64,000 bases of DNA from Draconibacterium sediminis (GCF_000949475.1 NZ_JRHC01000005.1:62001-126000); one strand, 5' to 3'. Counted from the first letter of the stretch, positions 8,752 to 17,925 are shown. Notes: generated by a model not told the origin, from the sequence alone. Program-made: numbers and translations.

Positions 8752-9291
8752 TTAATCCGGGCTTTCGTTTTTTCTAAATGGCGAAGGAATATAGGGTTCG
8801 CCGTTCAGCACTTTTACGGTATTTGTTATTGAAAGTAAGGTGTTAATCAGAAGTACACCAAGGAGCGGAGTAGTAACATTTGCTTTCCAGTAAATCCACA
8901 GGCAACCTGTAAGAACACCACAAATAAGGAGTTGAAAGCTGATAACCGAACGATAGTGGCGCGACATGGCTGTTGTTTTGTGCTTTCTGGCCCGCCACAT
9001 CAGCACGGTTGGAAACACCAGTGGAAGGATGCCACTCAAATGTAAAAAACCTAACCAGATGTTGTTGCTGTGTTCTTTTTCCTCGCATTCACCGGCATCG
9101 GTGGATGCAAATAAACTAAAATCAACTTCCAAAGCTTTAGCAATCATTTGCAGGGTGTATGACCGCGGATCTACCTGCCCGTTTTCGATGCGCTGAATCG
9201 TTCGGGTGCTCACTTCTGTTTTTTCGGCCAGCTCTTCCTGGGTCATTCCCTTTTTAATCCGTAGTTCTTTAATGAGTTTTCCTGTTTCCAT
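8752..9291 (-). CDS. XRE-type HTH regulator with membrane domain
   Basis: Chosen start ATG 9291 gives 179 residues beginning METGKLIKELR; a GTG at 9309 would add six residues. Residues 1-60 are an XRE helix-turn-helix (GMTQEELAEKTEVSTRTIQR). The rest has three hydrophobic segments resembling the DUF4870 membrane fold. An N-terminal DNA-binding domain tethered to the membrane suggests a sensor-regulator, but no target is evident. It is monocistronic in appearance and lies between the antiporter and the esterase, all on the minus strand. Confidence 0.75.
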   Translation of the reverse strand: METGKLIKELRIKKGMTQEELAEKTEVSTRTIQRIENGQVDPRSYTLQMIAKALEVDFSLFASTDAGECEEKEHSNNIWLGFLHLSGILPLVFPTVLMWRARKHKTTAMSRHYRSVISFQLLICGVLTGCLWIYWKANVTTPLLGVLLINTLLSITNTVKVLNGEPYIPSPFRKNESPD

Positions 9292-9401
9292 TTTGTTTTT
9301 TTTTAGCACTCAAATGTCTCACTGATTCCGATAACTTACAACAGCACTCGCACGACATTTACACGACAAATAAGTTTTTCGGCCGTCTGAACCGTACTCG
9401 T

Positions 9402-10934
9402 TTATTCCATCTCACTTAATTTTTGCTGTATTTCTGTTAAAATTCGTTTGTGGGAATAATTCGAGCAATGTCCTTTCATAGGTGTAAATTCAATTTGCGC
9501 GTCAGATTTAGGGTTTGTAGTACTTTTCAGGTATTGTTTAAAATCCCGCATCGAATTATTGAGGTAAAAATTATCCATATCACCCATCCAGATATGAATT
9601 TTCCCTTCGAGTTTTGGCCCAAGCTCTGGCCAGTTCGACGCGGTGTATTTCAATAAATCATATTTCTTCCAATGCTTGGCAACTTCTTTATCAATTGCAC
9701 CGCTAACAGGATCAAAAATCGGTTTGGGCAGTCCGTCTTCTCCTTTGGGGCTGTACAATGCATTCCATGCTCCCCATTGACCGCCCGATGTCACATAGGT
9801 GTTCGAATATCCCTGAACATTCTCTGCAGTCATTTCCTGTTTTATCGAAAATTGAGGTTCGCCATAAATATCCCGCATACTTGGTCGCAAGTACCCTCGG
9901 TCGTTATAAAAAGCATTTTCATTTTCGTAGACATTAACCAGTTGCATTTTAGCAAAACACACCGGATCCGGGCTATACGACCAGCATCCGTTAAAAGTTT
10001 CGGGGTAAATTAATTGTAAGGCGAGCGATACCCAACCTCCGGTAGAACAACCATCAACAAAACGGTTTTCGGGAGTTCCTTCAATTCTGAATTGTTTCTC
10101 AATTTCTGGAATTAACTCGTTAATTAAGGCCTCTCCGTAAGGGCCGCTGTTTTCTGAATCGAGCTGATAACAATCGCCAAACGGTCCCTCTCCATCAAGA
10201 AAAACAGTAATGATTTGTGGCGCATCCTCCGAAGTCCACCACGACATAAACTCTTCATTTTTGATTAAAGAATTGATTCGCGTAAACCGACCACCATATC
10301 CGGCTACATTATAGCGTACCGGATATTTTGTTTTTGGATGGCTTTTGTAACCCGAAGGAAGTAAAACCGAAGCCTTTAAATGCATTGATTTGTTCCACCA
10401 TTTTGTTAAAACCGGACTTTCCATTTCAAAAAACTCAACTAACTCGTTATCCTCTAATTTTTTTTCAGGAATGATTTCAGAAAAGCTTAGTTCAACCAAT
10501 TGTTTGTTTTTTGTATCAACTTTTACAGGCGCACTGTATAAATTGCCGGCAGTGTTGCTGCGCGATTCAGAATCCCTGTTATGAACCCAAACTGCCTGTA
10601 TAAAATATACGCCGTGAGGAACCGAGTTGAAATCCCATTCAGAGGTTTTTGCCCAGTCTCCATCGCCATTTACTCTCCGGGATTTGTTTTTGTCCCAGTT
10701 CTCGAAATTCTTTCCGAAGACAGATTCATTACCATCATAACCCGATGAGAATCTCGGCTCCGACTTATCAGTGTCTGAAATATAAATTAGTAACCTTCCT
10801 CTGGATTTAAAGCTGTCTTTGAGGTTATCATCCACCGAAATGGTAAAAGCTAATTTCGTAGATTGCTGTTGCGCAAATCCCGAAAAAAAAGTAATTGCCA
10901 GAAAAGACAGTAGGAGAAAACTTTTGATATTCAT
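9402..10934 (-). CDS. Exported enterochelin-esterase-like alpha/beta hydrolase
   Basis: The longest frame starts at 10973, but ATG 10934 begins a clear signal peptide (MNIKSFLLLSFLAITFFSGF, cut near AQQQ), so that start is used (510 residues). The C-terminal half is an esterase D/enterochelin esterase-type alpha/beta hydrolase: nucleophile Ser297 in DGCSTGGW, and a likely catalytic His in MKGHCSNYSH near the end. The N-terminal about 150 residues are a beta-rich accessory region. Family members hydrolyse siderophore or carbohydrate esters. The substrate here is unknown; there is no siderophore or sugar-uptake gene adjacent. Confidence 0.78.
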   Translation of the reverse strand: MNIKSFLLLSFLAITFFSGFAQQQSTKLAFTISVDDNLKDSFKSRGRLLIYISDTDKSEPRFSSGYDGNESVFGKNFENWDKNKSRRVNGDGDWAKTSEWDFNSVPHGVYFIQAVWVHNRDSESRSNTAGNLYSAPVKVDTKNKQLVELSFSEIIPEKKLEDNELVEFFEMESPVLTKWWNKSMHLKASVLLPSGYKSHPKTKYPVRYNVAGYGGRFTRINSLIKNEEFMSWWTSEDAPQIITVFLDGEGPFGDCYQLDSENSGPYGEALINELIPEIEKQFRIEGTPENRFVDGCSTGGWVSLALQLIYPETFNGCWSYSPDPVCFAKMQLVNVYENENAFYNDRGYLRPSMRDIYGEPQFSIKQEMTAENVQGYSNTYVTSGGQWGAWNALYSPKGEDGLPKPIFDPVSGAIDKEVAKHWKKYDLLKYTASNWPELGPKLEGKIHIWMGDMDNFYLNNSMRDFKQYLKSTTNPKSDAQIEFTPMKGHCSNYSHKRILTEIQQKLSEME

Positions 10935-11078
10935 CTGTTTCGTTTTTATAAATGGATAAGATTTGTGTGCCACTATTTTTTATTGAGAGGTTTGCATGTG
11001 TATTTGGCAGCAGTAACATACAGCAATAAATATAATGTTTTTTCTATACAATTGGAAATAAGCAAGATGAAGCGGTTT

Positions 11079-11414
11079 TTACTTACCGGCCAGGTCGCGA
11101 ATGGTTTGCCGCAGTATATTTACTTCCAGCTCCAGCTCTTTAACCCGGCTTTGCAGGCTTGCATTTTCGTTAACCAATTCGGTATCGGCGCAATCAGGTT
11201 CCGCATAAGGGAATTTGGTGGCCAGTTCGCGAAAAAAGTTGTATTGCAGTAAATTACTCAGGTCGGCAAGCTTTTGCACCTGCATGGTAGGGCGGTGTAA
11301 CATGCCATTAACCGAAGTGGGGTGCAAATTTAGTGCACGGGCAATGTCGGCACCATTAACATTCTTGCTTTTCATTACTCGTTTCACCATCGGAAGTACA
11401 AAATTCTTTTCCAT
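11079..11414 (-). CDS. Small HTH protein with C-terminal coiled coil
   Basis: A 111-residue protein. Residues 5-60 resemble a Cro/XRE-like helix-turn-helix (NGADIARALNLHPTSVNGML), and the last about 35 residues are a leucine-heptad coiled coil (NASLQSRVKELELEVNILRQ) suggesting a dimer. No named family was recognised beyond the HTH class. The start is ATG at 11414. The 21-bp periodic array at 11478-11624 lies directly upstream of this gene, making autoregulation a reasonable guess. Nothing in the sequence suggests a prophage around it. Confidence 0.65.
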   Translation of the reverse strand: MEKNFVLPMVKRVMKSKNVNGADIARALNLHPTSVNGMLHRPTMQVQKLADLSNLLQYNFFRELATKFPYAEPDCADTELVNENASLQSRVKELELEVNILRQTIRDLAGK

Positions 11415-11477
11415 AAGTATAAAGTTTATTCTATATACCTCTAAAGTTAGGGAAAAAACATAAATATATATCTATAA

Positions 11478-11624
11478 AACAATAGAATAGATGTTATTAG
11501 AGTTAATCACGATGCTAATAGCCTCGAGATACAATTAAAAAACATCTAATAAGATGTAAAAAACATCGAGGTATAACTAAATAGCATCGAAAGTGGTGTA
11601 AAAAGCATATGCTTTGAGGTTCGG
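11478..11624. repeat. Imperfect 21-bp tandem periodicity, seven units
   Basis: Read in steps of 21 bases from 11478, seven units line up. Units at 11520, 11541, 11562, 11583 and 11604 begin AGCCTC, AACATC, AACATC, AGCATC and AGCATA, and four end in A-rich TAAA-like tracts. In several units GATG or GGTG falls at position 13 (11490, 11511, 11553, 11595). The last unit opens with the palindrome AGCATATGCT. Two helical turns per repeat put the motifs on one DNA face. The stretch 11415-11769 holds no reading frame and otherwise looks A/T-rich. Confidence 0.55.
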
Positions 11625-11769
11625 AAGTACCTTGTTTGATCTAAGAGCTTTAGCTTTGCCGGGTAAAGCAGGTGTTGGCTGGCTGACTGACTGAGGATTC
11701 GATTATTTCTTATTTTACCGGCCTCAAAGGATGTAATCTTTCCGAAAAGAAAACATCCTTAGGTGGGTT

Positions 11770-12222
11770 TTAAACGTCGAAATAATAAATCGATTTGTAA
11801 TCGAGTTTTTTCGCGCCAATCCGGTCGTAAAAGTCCATCGCACTGTGGTTCCGGTTGTTAACGTACCAGTCGATCACTTTTGCTCCTTTACTTTTTGCAT
11901 AGGTTTTCAGGTGTTTCATAAGCATCGCACCGATTCCCAGTTTTCGGTATTCCGGAAAAACAAACAGGTCTTCGATGTGGTAATTGGTAACCCCTTTAAA
12001 CGTTGAGAACGATTTAAAAACAAGCGTAAAACCACACACTTTTTTGTCTTCGTTTTCGGCCACAAAAACGGTTACGTGAGTGTCGGGTGCAAAAATGGTG
12101 TTGCGAATGTCCTGCACGGTGGCCGTTACCATTTCTACCTGATCAACATGAACGGCGAGGCCTTTAATACATTCCAGGATAATTCCTGCATCTTCGGGTT
12201 GGGCTTCTCTTATTTGTATCAT
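11770..12222 (-). CDS. GNAT family N-acetyltransferase
   Basis: A 150-residue single-domain GNAT acetyltransferase that uses acetyl-CoA. The pantetheine-binding loop is YRKLGIGAMLMKHL (about residues 91-104), preceded by the typical beta-4 strand YHIEDLFVFPEY, and the C-terminal NRNHSAMDFYDRIG block is conserved in diamine/amino-acid acetyltransferases. The length is normal for the family. The acceptor cannot be predicted. The start is ATG at 12222. It begins a run of minus-strand genes but has a 100-bp or larger gap on both sides. Confidence 0.85.
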   Translation of the reverse strand: MIQIREAQPEDAGIILECIKGLAVHVDQVEMVTATVQDIRNTIFAPDTHVTVFVAENEDKKVCGFTLVFKSFSTFKGVTNYHIEDLFVFPEYRKLGIGAMLMKHLKTYAKSKGAKVIDWYVNNRNHSAMDFYDRIGAKKLDYKSIYYFDV

Positions 12223-12349
12223 TTATTTGCCAATTTAATAAGTACTCTTGCGCGCTAAGGTGGCATGAAATTACAAAAAATGTATAATTCTACCCGTTTG
12301 GGCAAGTTCAAATGAGTTCTTTTTTCCTGCTTAAACCGCGCTGTTGTGG

Positions 12350-12619
12350 TTACTCCTCATCAATAATCCGAACATGATTTTCAATCCGTGTTTTTGTTGA
12401 ATCACCGGCAAAGCTGGTAACATCGCCTTTGCAATTGGTAAAATAAACGTATTCACCCTGATCATAGAAACGGTACACTTTGCAGCCATCGTATTCAAAT
12501 AGGTATTCAACGTTGTAGGTCGAATTGTTTTCCGGACTTTTGATGGTTATAGGCACACCCGAGCAGGCAGTAAATAGAATAAAAAGTGCTCCGGCAATAA
12601 TCTGTTGAATGGTTTTCAT
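12350..12619 (-). CDS. Small DUF4884-like lipoprotein
   Basis: An 89-residue protein with a lipoprotein signal: a hydrophobic stretch, then LFTACSG with the lipobox cysteine at residue 19, so it is probably anchored to a membrane facing the periplasm. The mature part (YNVEYLFEYDGCKVYRFYD, then VYFTNC) resembles the Bacteroidota family DUF4884, as I remember that family. Two further cysteines could pair. The function is unknown. The start is ATG at 12619; it sits between two GNAT genes on the same strand. Confidence 0.7.
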   Translation of the reverse strand: MKTIQQIIAGALFILFTACSGVPITIKSPENNSTYNVEYLFEYDGCKVYRFYDQGEYVYFTNCKGDVTSFAGDSTKTRIENHVRIIDEE

Positions 12620-12727
12620 GGCTTTAAAAATTGATGTTTGCTGGGGAAATACAAGAATGATGCCATGTGTTTATGTAAAGCAAGAGGGGGGAGAATTAGT
12701 ATGTTCCTTCCGGGAACCCGTGTTAGA

Positions 12728-13171
12728 TTATAAGTCCTCGATATCGCAATTGTACCAGGTTTTGTCAACTGTAAATCCGCTTTTTTTGTATAGTTTTATT
12801 GCCGGATGATTCCAGTTCAGCACCTGTAAGCGCATACGTTTGCATTTTTCTGCTTTCGCTACTTCAAACATTTTATCCATTAAACGGCTGCCCAATCCCT
12901 TGCCGCGATAAGCTTCTTTAACATACAGGTCATCGAGGTACAAGGTTTTTCCTACCCAGGTATAATAAGCGAAATAGTAAAGTGCCATGCCTATAATTTC
13001 CTTTTCTTCGGTTTCGGCCACATAACATTTAAAGTAGTCCTTTTGCTCGTACATTAATTCCAGCGAGTTGCTCACCTTTTCGGGGCTTTTTTCGTACTCC
13101 GCCAGTTCCATAATCAGCCCGAACATTGCCGGGAAATCGTTTTCAGTTGCTTTTCTAATTTTAATATCCAT
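12728..13171 (-). CDS. GNAT family N-acetyltransferase, diamine-acetyltransferase-like
   Basis: A 147-residue GNAT enzyme. The sequence MELAEYEKSPEKV near the N-terminus, the DDLYVKEAYRGKGLGSRLM acetyl-CoA loop (about 79-97) and WNHPAIKLYKKSGF near the C-terminus match the spermidine/spermine (diamine) acetyltransferase-like subgroup. The substrate remains uncertain. It starts at ATG 13171, 9 bases after the end of the alkylation-repair gene at 13181, so the two are probably co-transcribed. Confidence 0.85.
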   Translation of the reverse strand: MDIKIRKATENDFPAMFGLIMELAEYEKSPEKVSNSLELMYEQKDYFKCYVAETEEKEIIGMALYYFAYYTWVGKTLYLDDLYVKEAYRGKGLGSRLMDKMFEVAKAEKCKRMRLQVLNWNHPAIKLYKKSGFTVDKTWYNCDIEDL

Positions 13172-13180
13172 GTAATATTT

Positions 13181-14263
13181 TTAATTGAGTTGAAGTTTGG
13201 CCGAAGCTTTTACATCTCCGTTTATAACAATTTCGAAAGTATGCTCGCCGGGGTAATGTTTGCGCGTGGTCATATTTTTGAAGGTGTGTTTTTTGTTGAT
13301 GCTGTGCATACCCGGTTTCATTTCCACTTCTTTTATCTGAAAAACTTTTGGCGATGTTTTGCCGTTGGCTTTTACAAAGTGAACGATGTATTCGATACGC
13401 ACTTTTTGCTTTTGTTTGGTATCGAGGGCGAGTTTGAAACGAAACGAAATATCATCTCCAATTGCCGGCGAAGTGTTTGAGAGTTGGAAATCTTCCACTT
13501 TCATCAGCTCCGGATTGGCAAAACCAAACAGCAGCATTGCTCTTTTGTTGCCTTGTTTTAAGAGTGTGCGGCAGGCATGTTTTATAATCCAGTCGGTGTT
13601 TTTTGAATTTCCCTGCCAGCGTTCGCAAATATCCAGCACCAGTTCCGGATGATCTTTTGAAATGTCGTTGAGGTTATTGGCCACACTCTTTCGCACAAAT
13701 TCCTCCGGGTCGTCTTTTAATTTCTCCAGAATTGGCAGAATCAGCGACGGATCTTTTTTCAAAGCCGGAACTCCTGATGCCCACGGCAGGCGCGGGCGAC
13801 ATCCCTCGCTGGCAAAGCGTCTTACCCGAAAATCGTCGCTGTCGGCCCAGGCAAGCATGTATTTCATAGCACCTTCCAAATCTTTGTTTAAGAATGGCCT
13901 GATACCAAATTCCGAGCTTCCGCATTTGGTCAGTTCACCCAATGCGGGCAAAGCAATGTCCCAGTGTTCCTGGCCGTACACCTCAACATAATCGGGTAAA
14001 ACAATGGCCTCGAAACCGGTAACTTTTGGTACAATGGCCACCAGAATTTCAACCGCCTTTTCAAAATCCTGCGGAAGAAACTGGTGAAGACACAAAGTGG
14101 TATGCCTCATTTTTTCTTTTAACTCGCGCTCCGGCCAATCTTTGTCGCACACTGCGGCAACAAATTCTTCCGATTGAAACGGCGGATACACTTCTTTTAA
14201 AACGGTGGCAAAAAGTTGTACTTTCTCTAAAGGAAACAAGGTGTCTTTAAGTTTGTCGGCCAT
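13181..14263 (-). CDS. AlkC-type DNA glycosylase with Ig-like tail
   Basis: A 360-residue alkylation-repair glycosylase. Residues 1 to about 245 are HEAT-like helical repeats of the AlkC/AlkD superfamily, including RRFASEGCRPRLPWA near 160, the conserved active-site region of the AlkC branch. Residues about 250-360 are beta-rich and end in YPGEHTFEIVINGDV, which fits the Ig-like domain fused to some AlkC proteins. The enzyme is expected to excise N3-alkylated purines. It lies between an acyltransferase (11-bp gap upstream) and a GNAT gene (9-bp gap), suggesting one operon. Confidence 0.82.
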   Translation of the reverse strand: MADKLKDTLFPLEKVQLFATVLKEVYPPFQSEEFVAAVCDKDWPERELKEKMRHTTLCLHQFLPQDFEKAVEILVAIVPKVTGFEAIVLPDYVEVYGQEHWDIALPALGELTKCGSSEFGIRPFLNKDLEGAMKYMLAWADSDDFRVRRFASEGCRPRLPWASGVPALKKDPSLILPILEKLKDDPEEFVRKSVANNLNDISKDHPELVLDICERWQGNSKNTDWIIKHACRTLLKQGNKRAMLLFGFANPELMKVEDFQLSNTSPAIGDDISFRFKLALDTKQKQKVRIEYIVHFVKANGKTSPKVFQIKEVEMKPGMHSINKKHTFKNMTTRKHYPGEHTFEIVINGDVKASAKLQLN

Positions 14264-14274
14264 GGTAGTAGTTT

Positions 14275-15612
14275 TTAGCTGAGTTTATTGAGTTCATCAA
14301 AGAGTTGTTCCTGCTTATTTTTTAAGTTTTGCCATTGTTGTTTTCTGAATGTTTTCAGGATAAAAAGCCGTCCCCGCCCAATTGTTTTTAGCAAAAGAAT
14401 GTACCATCGAAAAGCCAGTTTGCCGGCAAATGGGAGTAAGGCAAGAAACAACAGTTTGTGCCACCATAAAGGAAGCCAGCCCGAAACTGCCCAGAGCTCG
14501 AGTAAATAAACAATAGGGAAGAGGGTAAAACCCAAAACCAGTGAAAAGGAACTCCAAAAGGCAAAGTCTTTTATTTTTTTTCGAACAATGGTATCGATGG
14601 CAATAAACGGAATGGCGTTGAATAGAAAACCAAAAGCAAAAACCGGCAAGGTGATCAGTAAAAGCAGTTTATTGAGGCCAAGTTTCAGGAAGTTGTTTTC
14701 CGGATTTTCAACCAGCCACGAGCGCAAACCATGTTTCCGCACATCGGTATCAAATTGTTTTGTGGCGTTGCAGATCTTTTCCGCTTTCTGGGGGCTATTG
14801 TTGTCCAGTTCATCCAGAATTTTTACCAGTCGCTGGTCGGATTCAAAACGGCTCACAAAGTCTGCTTGCCTTCCTGCTTTTTGTGCAAATGCCTTTCCGT
14901 AAATCGCCCGGATAAGCTCGAAACATTCGTAATGCTCTTTGCTTTTAATGTTTATAGTAAGTGGCTCAATAGCTTTTTCAAGCGCATCGCGCAAGGCCAG
15001 TGTTGCGGCGCTGGAATTTTCGTGGTAAGCGTCCAAAAAATCATTCACCAAAATTGGTTTGCCAAAATTCACCAGCACACTGCGGTTAAATTTCCAGTAA
15101 CTGCTGTAATATATTCCGGTTGGCACAATGTGGATATCCAGGTTATTATCGGCTTTTTCTTCGGCCTGAAAGACAATACGAGGAACAGCTTTTTTGTGCG
15201 ATAACATTTGTCGTTTTGCCGAGTGGGCCGCCTCTGGGAAAAGGGCCAGTGCACCATTGTTTTCCAATACTTTTATTGAATCGGCAAAGGTTTTGTCGTT
15301 TTTCGAAAGCTGATCCTTCCCGTCGCGCATGCGGTAAACGGGCATAATCTTCAGAAAACGTAATGCCAGCGTTATAAAGCCGGGTTTAAAAATATCGGCA
15401 CGTGCCAGCCACACCGGCTGAAAACGGGTGTGCAGAAGTATAGCCATCGGGTCGCTCAGCGCATTCTGATGGTTCGGGGCAATAAGAATTGGCTTGTTAT
15501 TGGGAATGTTATCAGTCCCGCTTAAAATAATTTTATCATGAATGGTCCAGTCGACAAAACGGACATACTGCTTTAACAGCCAGTATCCCAATGACCACTT
15601 TTCGTATTTCAT
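14275..15612 (-). CDS. PlsC-like acyltransferase with C-terminal membrane domain
   Basis: A 445-residue member of the glycerol-3-phosphate/1-acylglycerol-3-phosphate acyltransferase superfamily. The catalytic block NHQNALSDPMAI (H-x4-D, near residue 48) and the LFPEAAHS block (near 124) are present. The C-terminal about 150 residues have two to four hydrophobic segments, an extension not found in ordinary PlsC (about 240 residues). It probably acylates a lipid intermediate; the acceptor is unknown. It is followed after 11 bp by the AlkC gene and preceded after 13 bp by the BASS transporter. Confidence 0.8.
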   Translation of the reverse strand: MKYEKWSLGYWLLKQYVRFVDWTIHDKIILSGTDNIPNNKPILIAPNHQNALSDPMAILLHTRFQPVWLARADIFKPGFITLALRFLKIMPVYRMRDGKDQLSKNDKTFADSIKVLENNGALALFPEAAHSAKRQMLSHKKAVPRIVFQAEEKADNNLDIHIVPTGIYYSSYWKFNRSVLVNFGKPILVNDFLDAYHENSSAATLALRDALEKAIEPLTINIKSKEHYECFELIRAIYGKAFAQKAGRQADFVSRFESDQRLVKILDELDNNSPQKAEKICNATKQFDTDVRKHGLRSWLVENPENNFLKLGLNKLLLLITLPVFAFGFLFNAIPFIAIDTIVRKKIKDFAFWSSFSLVLGFTLFPIVYLLELWAVSGWLPLWWHKLLFLALLPFAGKLAFRWYILLLKTIGRGRLFILKTFRKQQWQNLKNKQEQLFDELNKLS

Positions 15613-15625
15613 CTTAAAACTTAGT

Positions 15626-16573
15626 TTATCTGGTTAACTTAAAACGTGCCATAAACGACGATACGGCAAATCCGCTTAAAATATGCCAAACACCCCACCA
15701 GGCTGCAATAATGGTCATTCCGCCAAGCTCCAGTTCGGGAGGGAATATTTTGGGATTAAACATGAGTACAAGTGCCAGACCGGAATTTTGGATTCCGGTT
15801 TCTATAGTAATGGTTCGTTTGTCAATTCGTGGTAAGCGGAAAATGCTGCTAATGCTAAAACCGGCTAAAAGCGCAAGTCCGTTATGAATGAGAACAATTA
15901 GAAAAACAAGGTGTATAAACTTCATGAAATGTTCGAAGTTGGCGCTTAGCAGTGCAATTACAAACCCAATAAAAATAACTATCGAAATTTTACGAATGGG
16001 TTTCTTAATTCTGTGCGTTAACACCGGAAAATATTGTGCGATTAGCAACCCGGCAATAACGGGTATGCCCAGCAAAATGACCACTGTTTGCACCATCTGG
16101 AAGAAATCGATTTTGATGGGAACAAGGTAGTCGCCGGCACCCTGGTTGTTGTAAATATTAATAAACAGGTCGCCCCAAAGTGCAAAGTTTATCGGGGTCA
16201 TAAAAGTGGCAGACAGCGTAGCAATGGCCGTTAAACTAACCGAAAGTGCGAGATTGCCTTTTGCCAGGGCACTCATAAAATTCGAGATATTACCACCCGG
16301 ACACGATGCAATTAACAACATACCGAGGGCTACCGTTGGCGTGGGATTTAGCAATATAACAAACAAAAAAGTTACTGCCGGAAGAAGCACAAACTGCGAA
16401 ATAACACCAACAATAACCGATTTGGGGCGCATTATTAGTTGTTTGAAATGCTCGATTTTAATGTCGAGGGCAACACCAAACATTATGAATGCAATGGTGA
16501 TGTTAAGCGCTACTAAACCTGTTGGAGAAAAATTGAGCCTGACATTGTCAAGAACTTCCAGTGCTTCTTTCAT
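15626..16573 (-). CDS. BASS family sodium symporter
   Basis: A membrane protein of the bile acid:sodium symporter family. I use ATG 16573 (MKEALEVLDNVRL), giving 315 residues; the frame extends to 16621, but those extra residues look like untranslated leader. About nine hydrophobic segments are visible, with the family block CPGGNISNFMSALAKGNLAL and a following TPINF motif. Members carry organic anions (bile acids, pantoate, pyruvate, sulfated compounds) with sodium. The substrate is not predictable. It heads a likely operon running through 12728. Confidence 0.85.
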   Translation of the reverse strand: MKEALEVLDNVRLNFSPTGLVALNITIAFIMFGVALDIKIEHFKQLIMRPKSVIVGVISQFVLLPAVTFLFVILLNPTPTVALGMLLIASCPGGNISNFMSALAKGNLALSVSLTAIATLSATFMTPINFALWGDLFINIYNNQGAGDYLVPIKIDFFQMVQTVVILLGIPVIAGLLIAQYFPVLTHRIKKPIRKISIVIFIGFVIALLSANFEHFMKFIHLVFLIVLIHNGLALLAGFSISSIFRLPRIDKRTITIETGIQNSGLALVLMFNPKIFPPELELGGMTIIAAWWGVWHILSGFAVSSFMARFKLTR

Positions 16574-16624
16574 GTGATTAGTTTTGAAGCGGCAAAATAC
16601 TAAACAATGCTGATATTTCATAAA

Positions 16625-16662
16625 AAAACCGGCATTGAACGCTAATGGTCAATGCCGGTTTT
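16625..16662 (-). terminator. Terminator of the alkaline phosphatase gene
   Basis: A 14-bp perfect stem (16649-16662 with 16625-16638), read on the minus strand, lies 18 bases after the phosphatase stop. The outer A/T pairs and the A-run at 16622-16628 supply the U tract. Confidence 0.88.
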
Positions 16663-16680
16663 GTAATTATAAGGTTTTCC

Positions 16681-17835
16681 CTATTTGCTTAGAAGCAATT
16701 TTTTCATTTTGTCGTGAATATCGGTATTGTCCATAATTCCCATAAACTCTTTAGCTCCCGGGCCATAAGCAAATACCGGCACCATAACTGCTGTATGACC
16801 GGTTGTCGGGTAGTCGGCTTTCACCCTTCCGGTACTCATGTCGCCACCTGTTAGTGCCATTCCGCCGGTTTCATGGTCGGCAGTAACCAATACCAGTGTT
16901 TCGCCGTCTTTTGCTGCAAACTCAAGCGCTTTGCCAATTGTCTGGTCAAAATCGAGCATATCTTCCACAATGTAAACGGTGCTGCTGGCGTGTCCGCCCC
17001 AGTCAATTTGCGAACCTTCAATCATCAGAAAGAAGCCCTTGTCGTTATTATCAAGAATATTAATTGCTGTTGATGTTGCAACCGGTAGCATGTCGCCACG
17101 CTCTGCAGTTCTTCCGTTGTGAACTTCGGCGGTTAAACCGGCCAGTTTGCCACTTTTTACCTTGGCAATTTTTTCAATATCGGTCTCAACAGTGTAGCCT
17201 TTTTCCTTTAATTCGTTGGCCAGGTTACGACCGTCTTTACGTTTTGTAAAATGATCGTTTCCACCGCCAATGAACACATCGATATCGGTGTTCAGGAAAT
17301 CTGCAGCAATGTTTTCGTACATATTCCGGCTGGGCTGATGTGCAATAAACGATGCCGGAGTGGCATGTGTAATTGCCGATGTTGAAACCAGCCCTGTGGC
17401 CAAACCTTTAGCTTCGGCTTCCTCCAGTATTGATTTTACTTTAGCAGTGTCGGTATCAACGCCAATAGCTCCGTTATAAGTTCTTACACCACATGCAAGG
17501 GCTGTTCCGCCGGCTGCCGAGTCGGTAATGTAATTGTCGGCCGATTGGGTTTTTGAAAAACCGATGTGACGGAAGTTGTCGAGAAACAAGTGCCCCTGGT
17601 TAGCTGTAATTCCCGCAAAAACCTGGCTTACTCCCATACCGTCGCCGATAAGGAAAATAATGTTTTTTGGTTTCTCAGCTTTAAACTTTTGCGGATACAT
17701 TTTTACCTCGTAAGGAGCGTTTCCCGGGTAAACTTTATCTGTATCTTCTGACTCTGCATTCAGGTATGCATCTTGCGCAAATGTCCCGAAAGAAAGGGCA
17801 CAAAAGGCAAGTGAAAAAAATAATTTCTGTAACAT
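16681..17835 (-). CDS. phoA: Alkaline phosphatase
   Basis: A 384-residue secreted phosphomonoesterase. A signal peptide covers residues 1-21 (ending FGTFAQ). The metal-binding IGDGMG motif places Asp65 early, and the phosphorylated serine is Ser106 in TDSAAGGTA, exactly the family signature. Later metal ligands sit in IEGSQIDWGGH and TADHETGG. The length is shorter than E. coli PhoA but normal for Bacteroidota enzymes. It probably releases phosphate in the periplasm. It is monocistronic with its own terminator; no pho box was identified. Confidence 0.93.
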   Translation of the reverse strand: MLQKLFFSLAFCALSFGTFAQDAYLNAESEDTDKVYPGNAPYEVKMYPQKFKAEKPKNIIFLIGDGMGVSQVFAGITANQGHLFLDNFRHIGFSKTQSADNYITDSAAGGTALACGVRTYNGAIGVDTDTAKVKSILEEAEAKGLATGLVSTSAITHATPASFIAHQPSRNMYENIAADFLNTDIDVFIGGGNDHFTKRKDGRNLANELKEKGYTVETDIEKIAKVKSGKLAGLTAEVHNGRTAERGDMLPVATSTAINILDNNDKGFFLMIEGSQIDWGGHASSTVYIVEDMLDFDQTIGKALEFAAKDGETLVLVTADHETGGMALTGGDMSTGRVKADYPTTGHTAVMVPVFAYGPGAKEFMGIMDNTDIHDKMKKLLLSK

Positions 17836-17925
17836 GTCTTTTCTTTATTTAGTGCTGTAAATGTATAGTATTTCAATTATTGAACCTTAAATTAACAATA
17901 AAAAACTGTGAATAGTTTTGTAAAG

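Noticed and set aside
9292-9309. GTG upstream start for the HTH membrane regulator
   Set aside because: The added residues (LKKNK-type) are not part of the HTH fold and an ATG at 9291 begins exactly before it; kept only as an alternative.
10935-10973. Upstream start adding 13 residues to the esterase
   Set aside because: It would bury the signal peptide that begins exactly at ATG 10934.
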